From NCBI GenBank assembly GCA_013811645.1, contig JACCUU010000235.1, forward strand, positions 1-6,962: a stretch of 6,962 nucleotides of DNA, in the 5' to 3' direction. Below are positions 1 to 6,237 of this stretch, in pieces. A program made the position numbers and the translations under genes. The stretch comes from Actinomycetota bacterium. GTDB lineage: Bacteria > Actinomycetota > Thermoleophilia > Gaiellales > Gaiellaceae. The notes under the pieces are model-generated. The model saw only the letters and a list, made by a program, of their open reading frames with translations, was not told where the DNA came from and did no database searches. Positions within the stretch are counted from its first letter, which is position 1. Each line of letters starts with the position of its first letter.

Positions 1-111
1 GGCTTCGACGAGGCACCGCCGCCGCTGATCGAGTCCCGCTCGAAGAACTACCTGACGATGGCCATGGAAGAGATCGCGGGCGGCAAGATCACGTACCAGA
101 CTCCCGCGTAA
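1..111 (+). CDS. rpoZ: RNA polymerase omega subunit, C-terminal part (5' truncated by window edge)
   Basis: Frame 1 is open from the first base to a TAA at 109-111 and encodes 36 residues. The stretch SRSKNYLTMAMEEIAGGKI matches the conserved C-terminal part of actinobacterial and related omega subunits, where a 'K-x-L-T-I-A-x-E-E-I-A-x-G-K-I' helix follows a proline-rich loop (here EAPPPLIE). Omega is a small subunit that helps fold and hold the beta' subunit of RNA polymerase. Its position directly upstream of coaBC is the common actinobacterial order, often with gmk further upstream, and strongly supports the call. The start and N-terminal half lie outside the window. The last base of the stop codon coincides with the first base of the insertion-like element that follows. 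Confidence 0.85.
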   Translation, partial: GFDEAPPPLIESRSKNYLTMAMEEIAGGKITYQTPA

Positions 112-133
112 GGGTCCTGTCCCGAAAGTGGCT
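111..133 (+). repeat. Left terminal inverted repeat of the element
   Basis: Begins on the last base of the rpoZ stop codon. It pairs with 298-320 in opposite orientation, with mismatches at five of 23 positions. The shared blocks are AGGG, CCTGTCC, GA and GTGG. Confidence 0.55.
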
Positions 134-225
134 CAGGGCGGCTGCCACGTGCGACGCACCGCGATGCGGCGTCCTCAGTCTTACCCCAGAAAGTGCTCCG
201 CACTTCCTGCAGGCCCCAAGAACTC

Positions 226-251
226 GCGCCAATATGTCTCCATATTGACGC
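226..251. repeat. Perfect 7-bp hairpin with 4-base loop inside the element
   Basis: CAATATG (230-236), loop TCTC (237-240) and CATATTG (241-247) form a perfect stem. After one C/A mismatch it extends by GCG (226-228) pairing with CGC (249-251). This AT-rich stem stands out from its GC-rich surroundings. No T-run follows, so it is not a standard intrinsic terminator on either strand. Confidence 0.5.
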
Positions 252-297
252 TTCCTGCGTGCTTGTCTCGCGGCACGTCTCGCGTGTCATTCGCCGT

Positions 298-320
298 AAC
301 CACCCTCAGGACAGGCCCCT
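298..320 (-). repeat. Right terminal inverted repeat of the element
   Basis: The reverse complement reads AGGGGCCTGTCC then TGAGGGTGGTT and aligns without gaps to 111-133. It ends immediately before the AGGAG ribosome binding site of coaBC. Confidence 0.55.
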
Positions 321-325
321 AGGAG
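321..325 (+). promoter_or_regulatory. Ribosome binding site of coaBC with very short spacing
   Basis: AGGAG lies only one base before the ATG at 327. This is closer than the usual 5-9 bases. The start is nevertheless fixed by homology, because the conserved CoaC N-terminus (ILLGVTGGIAAYKA) begins at residue 4. The motif abuts the right end of the insertion-like element. No closer-to-ideal alternative was seen upstream. Confidence 0.45.
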
Positions 326-326
326 C

Positions 327-1496
327 ATGGCTCGCATCCTGCTCGGCGTCACCGGGGGGATCGCGGCCTACAAGGCCTGCACGCTCACGCGCTTGCTCGT
401 TCGAGCAGGACATGACGTCTATCCGCTCGTCACCGAAGCCGCCGAGCGATTCGTCCGGGCCGAGACGTTCTACGCGCTCGCGCGGAAGTCAAGAAGCGAC
501 GACCCATATCCGCACCTCGAGCGCGCGGATCTCCTGGTCGTCGCGCCGCTGACGGCCAACACGCTCGCTCGACTCGCGCACGGGCTCGCGGACGACCTCC
601 TCACCGAGGCCGCCCTCGCTCATGCAGGACCAGTTCTCGTGGCGCCGGCGATGAACGTGCGCATGTGGGAGCACCCTGCTACCCAGGCGAATGCCCTCCT
701 GCTGCGCGACCGCGGCGTGGAGATCATCGGACCGGCGGAAGGCGAGCTCGCGGAGGGCGAGGTCGGGGCGGGCCGGATGGTCGAGCCGGACGCGATCGGC
801 GCCAGGATCGCCGAGCTCCTCGGCATGCCCGCCGCTGGCGCAGGTTCACTCGAGGATCGCGCCGTCGTCATCTCGGCCGGTGGCACCCGCGAGCCGCTCG
901 ACACGGTTCGCTTCCTCGGGAACCGCTCTTCAGGGCGCATGGGCGTGGCGCTCGCCGAAGAAGCGCGCTCGCGTGGAGCCGACGTCACGCTCCTCGCCGC
1001 AAACCTCGCCGTGGACGCTCCCTCGGGAGTAACCGTGATCCAGACACCGACCGTCGCGGACCTCGAGCGAGAGGCGCTGGCTCGAGCGGATGCGGACGTC
1101 ATCGTCATGGCCGCAGCCGTTGCCGACTACCGGCCGCCCTCGGCGCTCGCCGGGAAGCGGCCGAAGGACGCCAAGCCTTGGACGGTGGAGCTCGAGCCGA
1201 CCCCGGACGTGCTTGCCGCTCTCGGCACTGCGCGACGAGCGGGTCAGGTTCTCGTCGGCTTCGCCGCGGACGGGGCCGAGAGCGGGTTGGCGCGAGCGCG
1301 CGAGAAGCGTCTCGCCAAAGGCGCCGATCTCTTCGTCTTCAACGATGTCAGCCGGGCCGACATCGGCTTCGACGCGCTCGAGAACGAGGTCATCGTCCTT
1401 TCGGAGGACGGAGAGCTGCACGTGCAGAAGGCGCCGAAGCGGGAGGTCGCCGCCGCAGTCCTGGACGAGGTGGAGCGGCTACTCTCGAAGCAATGA
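327..1496 (+). CDS. coaBC: Bifunctional phosphopantothenoylcysteine decarboxylase / phosphopantothenate-cysteine ligase
   Basis: This cytoplasmic enzyme carries out two steps of coenzyme A synthesis. CoaB joins 4'-phosphopantothenate to cysteine using CTP, and the FMN-dependent CoaC domain decarboxylates the product to 4'-phosphopantetheine. The protein has 389 residues, near the usual 400. CoaC spans about residues 1-175, with the flavoprotein start ILLGVTGGIAAYKA, the conserved His63 (PHLERAD) and the PAMN motif at 107-110. CoaB spans about 178-389, with SAGGTREPLD, the NRSSGRMG loop (199-206), AAAVADYRP and the FNDVS motif near 338-342. In the substrate flap (139-151, ending GAGRM), the position of the E. 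coli active-site cysteine (ACGD) is glutamate (Glu143). This may be a lineage variant, since other actinobacterial-type enzymes also seem to vary here. The stop overlaps the next start by four bases (ATGA). The 5' gap to rpoZ is filled by the insertion-like element. Confidence 0.96.
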   Translation: MARILLGVTGGIAAYKACTLTRLLVRAGHDVYPLVTEAAERFVRAETFYALARKSRSDDPYPHLERADLLVVAPLTANTLARLAHGLADDLLTEAALAHAGPVLVAPAMNVRMWEHPATQANALLLRDRGVEIIGPAEGELAEGEVGAGRMVEPDAIGARIAELLGMPAAGAGSLEDRAVVISAGGTREPLDTVRFLGNRSSGRMGVALAEEARSRGADVTLLAANLAVDAPSGVTVIQTPTVADLEREALARADADVIVMAAAVADYRPPSALAGKRPKDAKPWTVELEPTPDVLAALGTARRAGQVLVGFAADGAESGLARAREKRLAKGADLFVFNDVSRADIGFDALENEVIVLSEDGELHVQKAPKREVAAAVLDEVERLLSKQ

Positions 1497-2464
1497 GCGA
1501 CCCGGCTCCGGCGCCAGAGGCGGTGTCGTCCGCTGCGGCGGCGGATGTGGTCCGGCGCGTGGTTGCGAACCTGGAGCTCGCGGTCCGCGCACCGCGTGAA
1601 ACGCTCGAGCTCTGCGTCCTGGGTCTCCTGGCCGAGGGTCACCTGTTGATCGAGGACTTCCCGGGGGTCGGAAAGACCGTGCTCGCGAAGTCCCTCGCGC
1701 GCTCACTGCATCTGGATTTCTCGCGCCTGCAGTTCACCCCCGATCTTCTTCCCACCGACGTCACCGGCGTGAACGTCTTCAACCAGAGGACGAACGAGTT
1801 CGAGTTCAGGCCAGGTCCCGTGTTCACGAACGTCCTCCTCGTGGACGAGATCAACCGCGCGTCGCCGAAGACCCAGTCCGCGCTTCTCGAGGCGATGCAG
1901 GAGAACCAGGTGACGATCGATGGGGAGACGTATCCGCTCGAGCTCCCGTTCCTCGTCGTCGCAACCCAGAACCCGATCGAGTACGAGGGAACGTATCCGC
2001 TGCCCGAGGCGCAGCTCGATCGCTTCTCGGCGATGCTCTCGCTCGGGTACCCGCCACTGGCGGAGGAGGCACGGATGCTCGCCGAGCAGACGACCGACCC
2101 TCCGCTCGACCATCTCCGGGCGGTCGTCCGTCGCGACGACGTCCTCCTGGCGATCGAGGCGGCGCGTGTCGTGTACGTCGAGGAGAGCATCAACCGCTAC
2201 GTCGTCGGACTGCTCGCACATACGCGTGACAGCTCGAAGCTCGCACTGGGGGCGAGCCCGCGCGCCGGCATCGCGCTCCTGCGCATGGCGAAGGCGCGGG
2301 CGGTTGCAGCGGGGCGGGACTATGTCCTACCGGAAGACGTGCAGGCGGTTGCGGTCGCCGTGCTCTCCCACCGGGTGATCGTCGCGCCCGAGGCACGGGC
2401 CGCGGGAGCTCTCGGGGCCGAAGCGGTCCGGGAGGCGCTGGTCGAGACCCGGGTACCCGCATGA
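1493..2464 (+). CDS. MoxR-family AAA+ ATPase
   Basis: A 323-residue protein, the normal size for MoxR ATPases, which are thought to act as ATP-driven chaperones in maturation of partner complexes. Visible motifs are Walker A (FPGVGKT, 56-62), Walker B (LLVDEINRA, 115-123), sensor 1 (ATQNPIE, 157-163, with Asn160) and sensor 2 (GASPRAG, 253-259, with Arg257). The C-terminal helical lid follows to residue 323. All catalytic residues expected of an active ATPase are present. The start is the ATG at 1493, which overlaps the coaBC stop in ATGA. The frame stays open far upstream, but that part is an arginine-rich shadow of coaBC. No good Shine-Dalgarno sequence is close, which fits translational coupling. 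The stop overlaps the DUF58 gene start in another ATGA. The client is unknown; the neighbouring DUF58 and transglutaminase proteins are the likely partners. Confidence 0.95.
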   Translation: MSDPAPAPEAVSSAAAADVVRRVVANLELAVRAPRETLELCVLGLLAEGHLLIEDFPGVGKTVLAKSLARSLHLDFSRLQFTPDLLPTDVTGVNVFNQRTNEFEFRPGPVFTNVLLVDEINRASPKTQSALLEAMQENQVTIDGETYPLELPFLVVATQNPIEYEGTYPLPEAQLDRFSAMLSLGYPPLAEEARMLAEQTTDPPLDHLRAVVRRDDVLLAIEAARVVYVEESINRYVVGLLAHTRDSSKLALGASPRAGIALLRMAKARAVAAGRDYVLPEDVQAVAVAVLSHRVIVAPEARAAGALGAEAVREALVETRVPA

Positions 2465-3666
2465 AGTTCGGCGGCGCGCTCCTGCTCGGAGCCTGCGTCA
2501 CCCTCGCCGCTCTCATGTTCGGCTCGCGCCCGTTGGTGGTGGCCGGAGTCGGTCTTCTGCTCGCCGCTGGCCTCGCGCGCATCTGGGCCGGGTTGGTGCG
2601 AGGGCCGGTCACCGTCGTCCACGTCGCCGACCCAGCGCCCGCCACCGAAGGCGATCGTGTTCGGCTCACGATCGACGTGCAGCGGGCCTCGCGCATGCCG
2701 GTGGGATCGCTGGTCGCTCGCGGCTGTCTCGGCCCGCTCGGCGCTTACGAATGCAGGCTGAATGGGCACGGGCGGCGCGCGAGGGCCGAGCTCGACCTCG
2801 GACGGCTTCCTCGAGGCCGCTTTGCGATCTCGGATACGAGGATCGAGCTCGGCGACCACCTCGGGCTCGAGTCCGTCTCGCTGGCCGTGGATCCGGCGAG
2901 TGCGGCGGTCGTCGTGCATCCTCGGCTCGTCGAGCTCCAAACGCTGTTCAGCGACGCGGGGCGGATGGGAGGAGCCGGCCGCCGACTGCTCCTGCGGCGA
3001 CCGGCCGGCTTCGACTTCCACTCGGTGCGCGAGTACACGCAGGGCGAGTCACTTCGCCGCGTGCACTGGCCGAGCACCGCGCGCCGCGGCCAACTGATGG
3101 TGAAGGAGCTCGAGGACACGCCGCGGGACGCGGTGGTCGTGCTCCTGGACTGCGATCCCGCAGGAGCGTGTGGCGAGCGGGGGGATTCCAGCTTCGACCA
3201 AGCGGTGCGCGCAGCCGGATCCGTCCTCAAGGTGTACGCCGCAAGGGGCCGAAAGGCTGTCCTCGTCACCACGGGTGGCGGTCGTTCGGTCGTCGAGGTG
3301 TCTTCTTTCGTGGGGGGTTTCCGGACGATGCTCGGCGTCCTTGCCGCAGCCGAGCCCGACGCCCGGACGAAGCTCGCCCGCTGGCTCGTGTACGAGCAGA
3401 CGCGGACGGCGCAGGCCGGCGAGCTCGTCGTCGTCACCTCGAATCTGGAGCCTGCCGCCGTCGACGCTCTGCTTGCGCTTGCTACGCGGCGCCTCCTCTC
3501 CGTCGTCTGGATCGACGCACCGAGCTACGCCGGCCGGCCGACGCGCACGCCTTCAGGCCCGCTCCGCCTCTCCCGGCTCGGCGTACCCGTGGCCGTCGTT
3601 CGTCGTGGTGACGATCTCGCCGCGGCTCTCGACGCGCCTCGGGTGGAGGCAGTCGCGGGTGCATAG
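2461..3666 (+). CDS. DUF58 domain protein (von Willebrand factor A-like), membrane anchored
   Basis: A 401-residue protein. Two hydrophobic stretches near the N-terminus (about 5-20 and 23-46) form a membrane hairpin. A beta-rich region follows, with acidic or charged strands (50-155). The DUF58 signature lies at about 181-215: GFDFHSVREYTQGESLRRVHW then AR and KELED, matching the family pattern G-x-E/D-F-x-x-x-R-x-Y-x-x-G-x-x-x-R-x-x-W. A VWA-like fold begins at VVVLLDCDP (226-233). Its metal-site motif is degenerate: D-C-D-P-A instead of D-x-S-x-S, so metal binding is doubtful. DUF58 genes are regularly found beside moxR and transglutaminase genes, as here, and the proteins are assumed to cooperate. 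The start ATG overlaps the moxR stop by four bases. The end overlaps the next gene by eight. The biochemical role is not known. Confidence 0.93.
   Translation: MKFGGALLLGACVTLAALMFGSRPLVVAGVGLLLAAGLARIWAGLVRGPVTVVHVADPAPATEGDRVRLTIDVQRASRMPVGSLVARGCLGPLGAYECRLNGHGRRARAELDLGRLPRGRFAISDTRIELGDHLGLESVSLAVDPASAAVVVHPRLVELQTLFSDAGRMGGAGRRLLLRRPAGFDFHSVREYTQGESLRRVHWPSTARRGQLMVKELEDTPRDAVVVLLDCDPAGACGERGDSSFDQAVRAAGSVLKVYAARGRKAVLVTTGGGRSVVEVSSFVGGFRTMLGVLAAAEPDARTKLARWLVYEQTRTAQAGELVVVTSNLEPAAVDALLALATRRLLSVVWIDAPSYAGRPTRTPSGPLRLSRLGVPVAVVRRGDDLAAALDAPRVEAVAGA
3645..3649 (+). promoter_or_regulatory. Ribosome binding site supporting the GTG start at 3659
   Basis: GGAGG lies within the end of the DUF58 gene, with nine bases between it and the GTG at 3659. 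It decides the start of the transglutaminase gene, whose frame is open well upstream. The first hydrophobic helix begins a few residues after this GTG, and the next in-frame ATG would remove that helix. Confidence 0.7.
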
Positions 3667-5878
3667 CGGTCGCACGCTCGTCGCGTGCGCGTTGCCGGCG
3701 CTCGCCGTGTCCGTTTCCTGGCTGCGACTCGAATCTCCGCCGCAGATGGCGGAGGCACTTGCGATGGTGGGCCTGGCGCTTGCTCCGGTTCTCGTGCCCC
3801 CCGGGTGGACCCGCGCGGTGGCAGTGGCCCTGGGCGTACTCGGCGCTTTCTGGATCGCGTTTGGCGCGGAGCCGTGGGAGCTCCTGCCGTATCGCGACCA
3901 GCACGTCCTCGACCCGGTGGCGAGCGCAGCCGGCGAGGGGATCGGTGACTTCTATCGCGTCCTCCTGCCGCTCGCGCCCGAAGCGAATCCCGAGATGCAC
4001 GGGCTCGTGCTCCTGGCGATCTTCGGCTTCGTTCTCGCCATCTCGCTTCTCGCCTCGGCGTCGCACCCGCTCGGCGCCGCGGCGGTGACCGTCGCAGGTG
4101 CGGGCTGGGCGGCGACGCTGGTCGGCGGGCAAGCGGTCGCGCTCGGCGCGCTCGCGCTTGCCGCCGCACTCTCGACGCCGTTGATCCTCCGCGTCCGCTC
4201 GGGCCCCGCGCTCGTCGCAGGGCTGGGGGCGGGCGCCGCAGTCGTCGCGGGGGCGATGTGGGCGTCCTCGGCAACCACGGTCGCGCGGGAAGCGGCGTTG
4301 AACTGGGAGAGCTGGGACTTCCGGAAGGTCTCGGCAGAGGCGACGGGAGTGAGGTTCGCGTGGGACTCCAACTACGACGGCATTCGTTTCCCGCCGACCA
4401 AGACGGTGGTGCTCACGGTGGACGGGCCCGAGGAGGCGCGCTACTGGCGTACGTCCACGCTCGACCTCTTCGCGAGCGACCACTGGTTCGAGGATCTCCT
4501 CTGGCTCGGTCGCGTGCAAGGAGACTCGAATGCGATGCCCCTCGACCGGCTCACACCTGCACGGGCAGCGAACCGGGACAGCTGGCTCGAGCAGCGGATC
4601 GAGGTGAAGGCGCTCGTCGACGACCGGCTCGCAGCGGCGGGCACGCCGGTCGCGCTCGACGCCCGCCGCCTCGGAAACGTCTTTCGCATGTCCGGTGGTG
4701 TCCTCCGAGTGCGCAGCCCGCTCGGCGAGGGACAGCGCTATCGCGTGTGGAGCTATGCCCCGGACCCGGCCCCCGCCGTGCTGGCTGGGTCGAAACCGCG
4801 GTATCCCAGTGCCGCGCGACGGTACCTCGAGCTGGACAGCAGAGACCTGCCCTTCTGGAGAAGCCCCGGGCGAGACCGGGTGGTGCGCGATCTGCTTACT
4901 GTCCCCGCAAACGACAGCTTCGAGGCCTACACCGCCCTGTACGAGATCGCCCGCCGAGTCACCCGCTCTGCGGAGAGCCCGTACGCCGCGGTGCTCGCTC
5001 TGGAGTCGTGGTTCCGGCAACGTGGAGGCTTCGTCTACGACGAGCAGCCGCCGAACGCAGACGGCCCACCGCTCGTCTCGTTCGCGACCCGCACGAAGGC
5101 CGGCTACTGCCAGCACTACGCGGGTGCGATGGCGGTGATGCTGCGTCTGCTCGGCGTCCCCGCGCGGGTCGCGGTGGGGTTCACGAGCGGAACGTACGAG
5201 GATGGCAAGTGGGTCGTCACCGACCACGAGGCGCATGCCTGGGTCGAGGTCTGGTTCGCCGGTCAGGGCTGGATCCCGTTCGACCCGACTCCCGGTCGCG
5301 GGACGTTCGGAGGCACCTACTCGTTCGCCTCGGACTCGAAGGACGCAGTGGAGGCGCTTCGCCGCGGGGACCTGAGCGGAGAAACCCCATTCGTCGACCG
5401 AGAGCGTCCCGACCTCGCTGACCGGGCTCGGGTCGGCGAGGCCGCCGCCGAGGGCGGACCGTCGATCTTCATGTTCGCTCTCGGTCTGGGCGCCCTCTGG
5501 ACTGTTGTGGTCGGGTTCGGCAAGGCGATCTTCTGGCGCACTCGCAACCTGACCCGTGACTCCCGGCGGGCGGCGACCGCCAGCCGGCGAGAGCTCGAAG
5601 CGTTCCTTCGCGACCAGGGCATCGCGATCCCCGTCTCTGCGACGCTCGACGACCTGCGGTTGGCGGTGTGGGGCGAGCTGGGCCTCGACAGCCGCTCATT
5701 CGTCGAGGCTGCAGCTCACGCACGCTTCGGGCCGCCGGTCGAACATAAGGCCGGTGCGGGAGCAGCTCAGCGCGAGCTGCGCACGCTGCTCCGTCGGGTG
5801 CGTGGCCAGCTCTCGTTCTGGTCGCGTTTCCGGGGATTCGTCTCTCTGCGCTCGCTTCGCGGCGGATGGCAGTCGTGA
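3659..5878 (+). CDS. TgpA-type membrane transglutaminase-like protein with C-terminal DUF4129 region
   Basis: A 739-residue membrane protein. About seven hydrophobic helices lie near residues 7-22, 30-46, 53-69, 114-135, 139-159, 162-181 and 187-207 (DUF3488/TgpA N-terminal type). A long soluble region follows, probably outside the membrane. Its transglutaminase core (about 440-550) holds a complete catalytic triad: Cys484 in AGYCQHYAG, His526 in DHEAHAWVE and Asp542 in FDPTPGRG. A further helix at about 602-626 precedes a basic, helical C-terminal tail resembling DUF4129. The family may act as transglutaminase or cysteine protease; TgpA of Pseudomonas is the named relative, and the substrate is unsettled. 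The GTG start is chosen for its GGAGG site and an eight-base overlap with the DUF58 gene. The genetic link to MoxR and DUF58 suggests these two mature or regulate it. Its stop overlaps the TPR gene start. Confidence 0.93.
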   Translation: MHSGRTLVACALPALAVSVSWLRLESPPQMAEALAMVGLALAPVLVPPGWTRAVAVALGVLGAFWIAFGAEPWELLPYRDQHVLDPVASAAGEGIGDFYRVLLPLAPEANPEMHGLVLLAIFGFVLAISLLASASHPLGAAAVTVAGAGWAATLVGGQAVALGALALAAALSTPLILRVRSGPALVAGLGAGAAVVAGAMWASSATTVAREAALNWESWDFRKVSAEATGVRFAWDSNYDGIRFPPTKTVVLTVDGPEEARYWRTSTLDLFASDHWFEDLLWLGRVQGDSNAMPLDRLTPARAANRDSWLEQRIEVKALVDDRLAAAGTPVALDARRLGNVFRMSGGVLRVRSPLGEGQRYRVWSYAPDPAPAVLAGSKPRYPSAARRYLELDSRDLPFWRSPGRDRVVRDLLTVPANDSFEAYTALYEIARRVTRSAESPYAAVLALESWFRQRGGFVYDEQPPNADGPPLVSFATRTKAGYCQHYAGAMAVMLRLLGVPARVAVGFTSGTYEDGKWVVTDHEAHAWVEVWFAGQGWIPFDPTPGRGTFGGTYSFASDSKDAVEALRRGDLSGETPFVDRERPDLADRARVGEAAAEGGPSIFMFALGLGALWTVVVGFGKAIFWRTRNLTRDSRRAATASRRELEAFLRDQGIAIPVSATLDDLRLAVWGELGLDSRSFVEAAAHARFGPPVEHKAGAGAAQRELRTLLRRVRGQLSFWSRFRGFVSLRSLRGGWQS

Positions 5879-6237
5879 GTGACACCTACGACCTCTTCCA
5901 GCAGGGTCGCAAGCACCTGAGGAGCGGGATGAACGCACAGGCCACGGTCGCGCTGGAGAAGGCCAAGCGACGCGAGCCCGAATCGCGCTCGATCCGCGAA
6001 GCGCTCGGGATTGCCTACTTCCGCCTCAGGCGCTGGGAAGAGGCCGAGGCGGAGTTCAGGGCGCTCGTCGAGCTCTCGCCGGCTGACGAGTTCGCCCACT
6101 ACGCGCTGGCGCGCGCTCTTGTCAACCAGGGAAAGCGCAAGGAGGCCACTCCGCACATCAAGCTGGCGCGGTCGATGCGCCCGCGGCCGGCCCTGGACAA
6201 GGAGCCGGCCAAGCCGGAGCTCGACGAAGCCTCATGA
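5875..6237 (+). CDS. Small tetratricopeptide repeat protein
   Basis: With the GTG start at 5875 the protein has 120 residues and consists almost entirely of three TPR units: about 5-38, 39-72 (with GIAYFRLRRWEEAEAEFRAL) and 73-106 (HYALARALVNQGKRKEA). A short Pro/Lys-rich tail ends it. There is no signal peptide or membrane helix, so it should be cytoplasmic and serve protein binding. The GTG overlaps the transglutaminase stop in GTGA, like the ATGA junctions upstream, and gives the N-terminus MSDTYDLF, which looks natural for such proteins. An in-frame ATG at 5866 would add three residues (MAV) and is the alternative. It is probably the last gene of the operon and a candidate adaptor for the MoxR/DUF58/transglutaminase module; that role is inferred from position only. 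Its TGA lies in TCATGA, which also holds the stop of the opposing pseudogene. Confidence 0.87.
   Translation: MSDTYDLFQQGRKHLRSGMNAQATVALEKAKRREPESRSIREALGIAYFRLRRWEEAEAEFRALVELSPADEFAHYALARALVNQGKRKEATPHIKLARSMRPRPALDKEPAKPELDEAS

Larger units (their letters stand above)
111..320. mobile_element. MITE-like element with terminal inverted repeats, non-coding
   Basis: The 210 bases between rpoZ and coaBC are bounded by imperfect inverted repeats. Bases 111-133 and the reverse complement of 298-320 agree at 18 of 23 positions, including the shared blocks CCTGTCC and GTGG. Inside are inverted repeats at 153-173 (GACGC/GCGTC), 191-205 (AAGTGC-TCC-GCACTT) and 226-251 (CAATATG-TCTC-CATATTG). The interior contains no convincing gene; short open frames there lack recognisable motifs or a sensible start. 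Small size, terminal repeats and no transposase fit a miniature inverted-repeat transposable element moved by a transposase elsewhere. TA occurs at both edges (109-110 and 320-321) but is off by one base relative to the repeat alignment, so a target duplication is not proven. An alternative is a structured regulatory intergenic region. The assignment is inference. Confidence 0.55.

Noticed and set aside
109..321. TA target-site duplication flanking the element
   Set aside because: TA is present at both edges but is off by one base relative to the aligned repeats. A two-base match is too weak to call.
128..322. Short open frames on both strands inside the rpoZ-coaBC gap
   Set aside because: The translations have no family motif, lack a good ribosome binding site and run through the inverted repeats and hairpins.
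665..1492. In-frame upstream extension of the MoxR frame
   Set aside because: The translation is Arg/Gly-rich low-complexity sequence overlapping coaBC. The MoxR family begins near the ATG at 1493, which also forms the ATGA overlap.
3170..3658. In-frame upstream extension of the transglutaminase frame
   Set aside because: It overlaps the conserved DUF58 coding region and has Ser/Arg-rich shadow composition. The GTG at 3659 has a good GGAGG site.
3482..5236. Long open frame of 584 codons on the minus strand, opposite the DUF58 and transglutaminase genes
   Set aside because: It is rich in Arg, Glu and His with no recognisable motif. It lies opposite a transglutaminase gene with an intact catalytic triad and is a typical antisense shadow in high-GC DNA.
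6185..6210. Strong GC hairpin (GGCCGGC...GCCGGCC, with inner CCT/AGG) near the end of the TPR gene
   Set aside because: It lies within the coding sequence and has no T-run after it on either strand. GC-rich Pro/Ala/Lys codons explain it, so it is not called a terminator.
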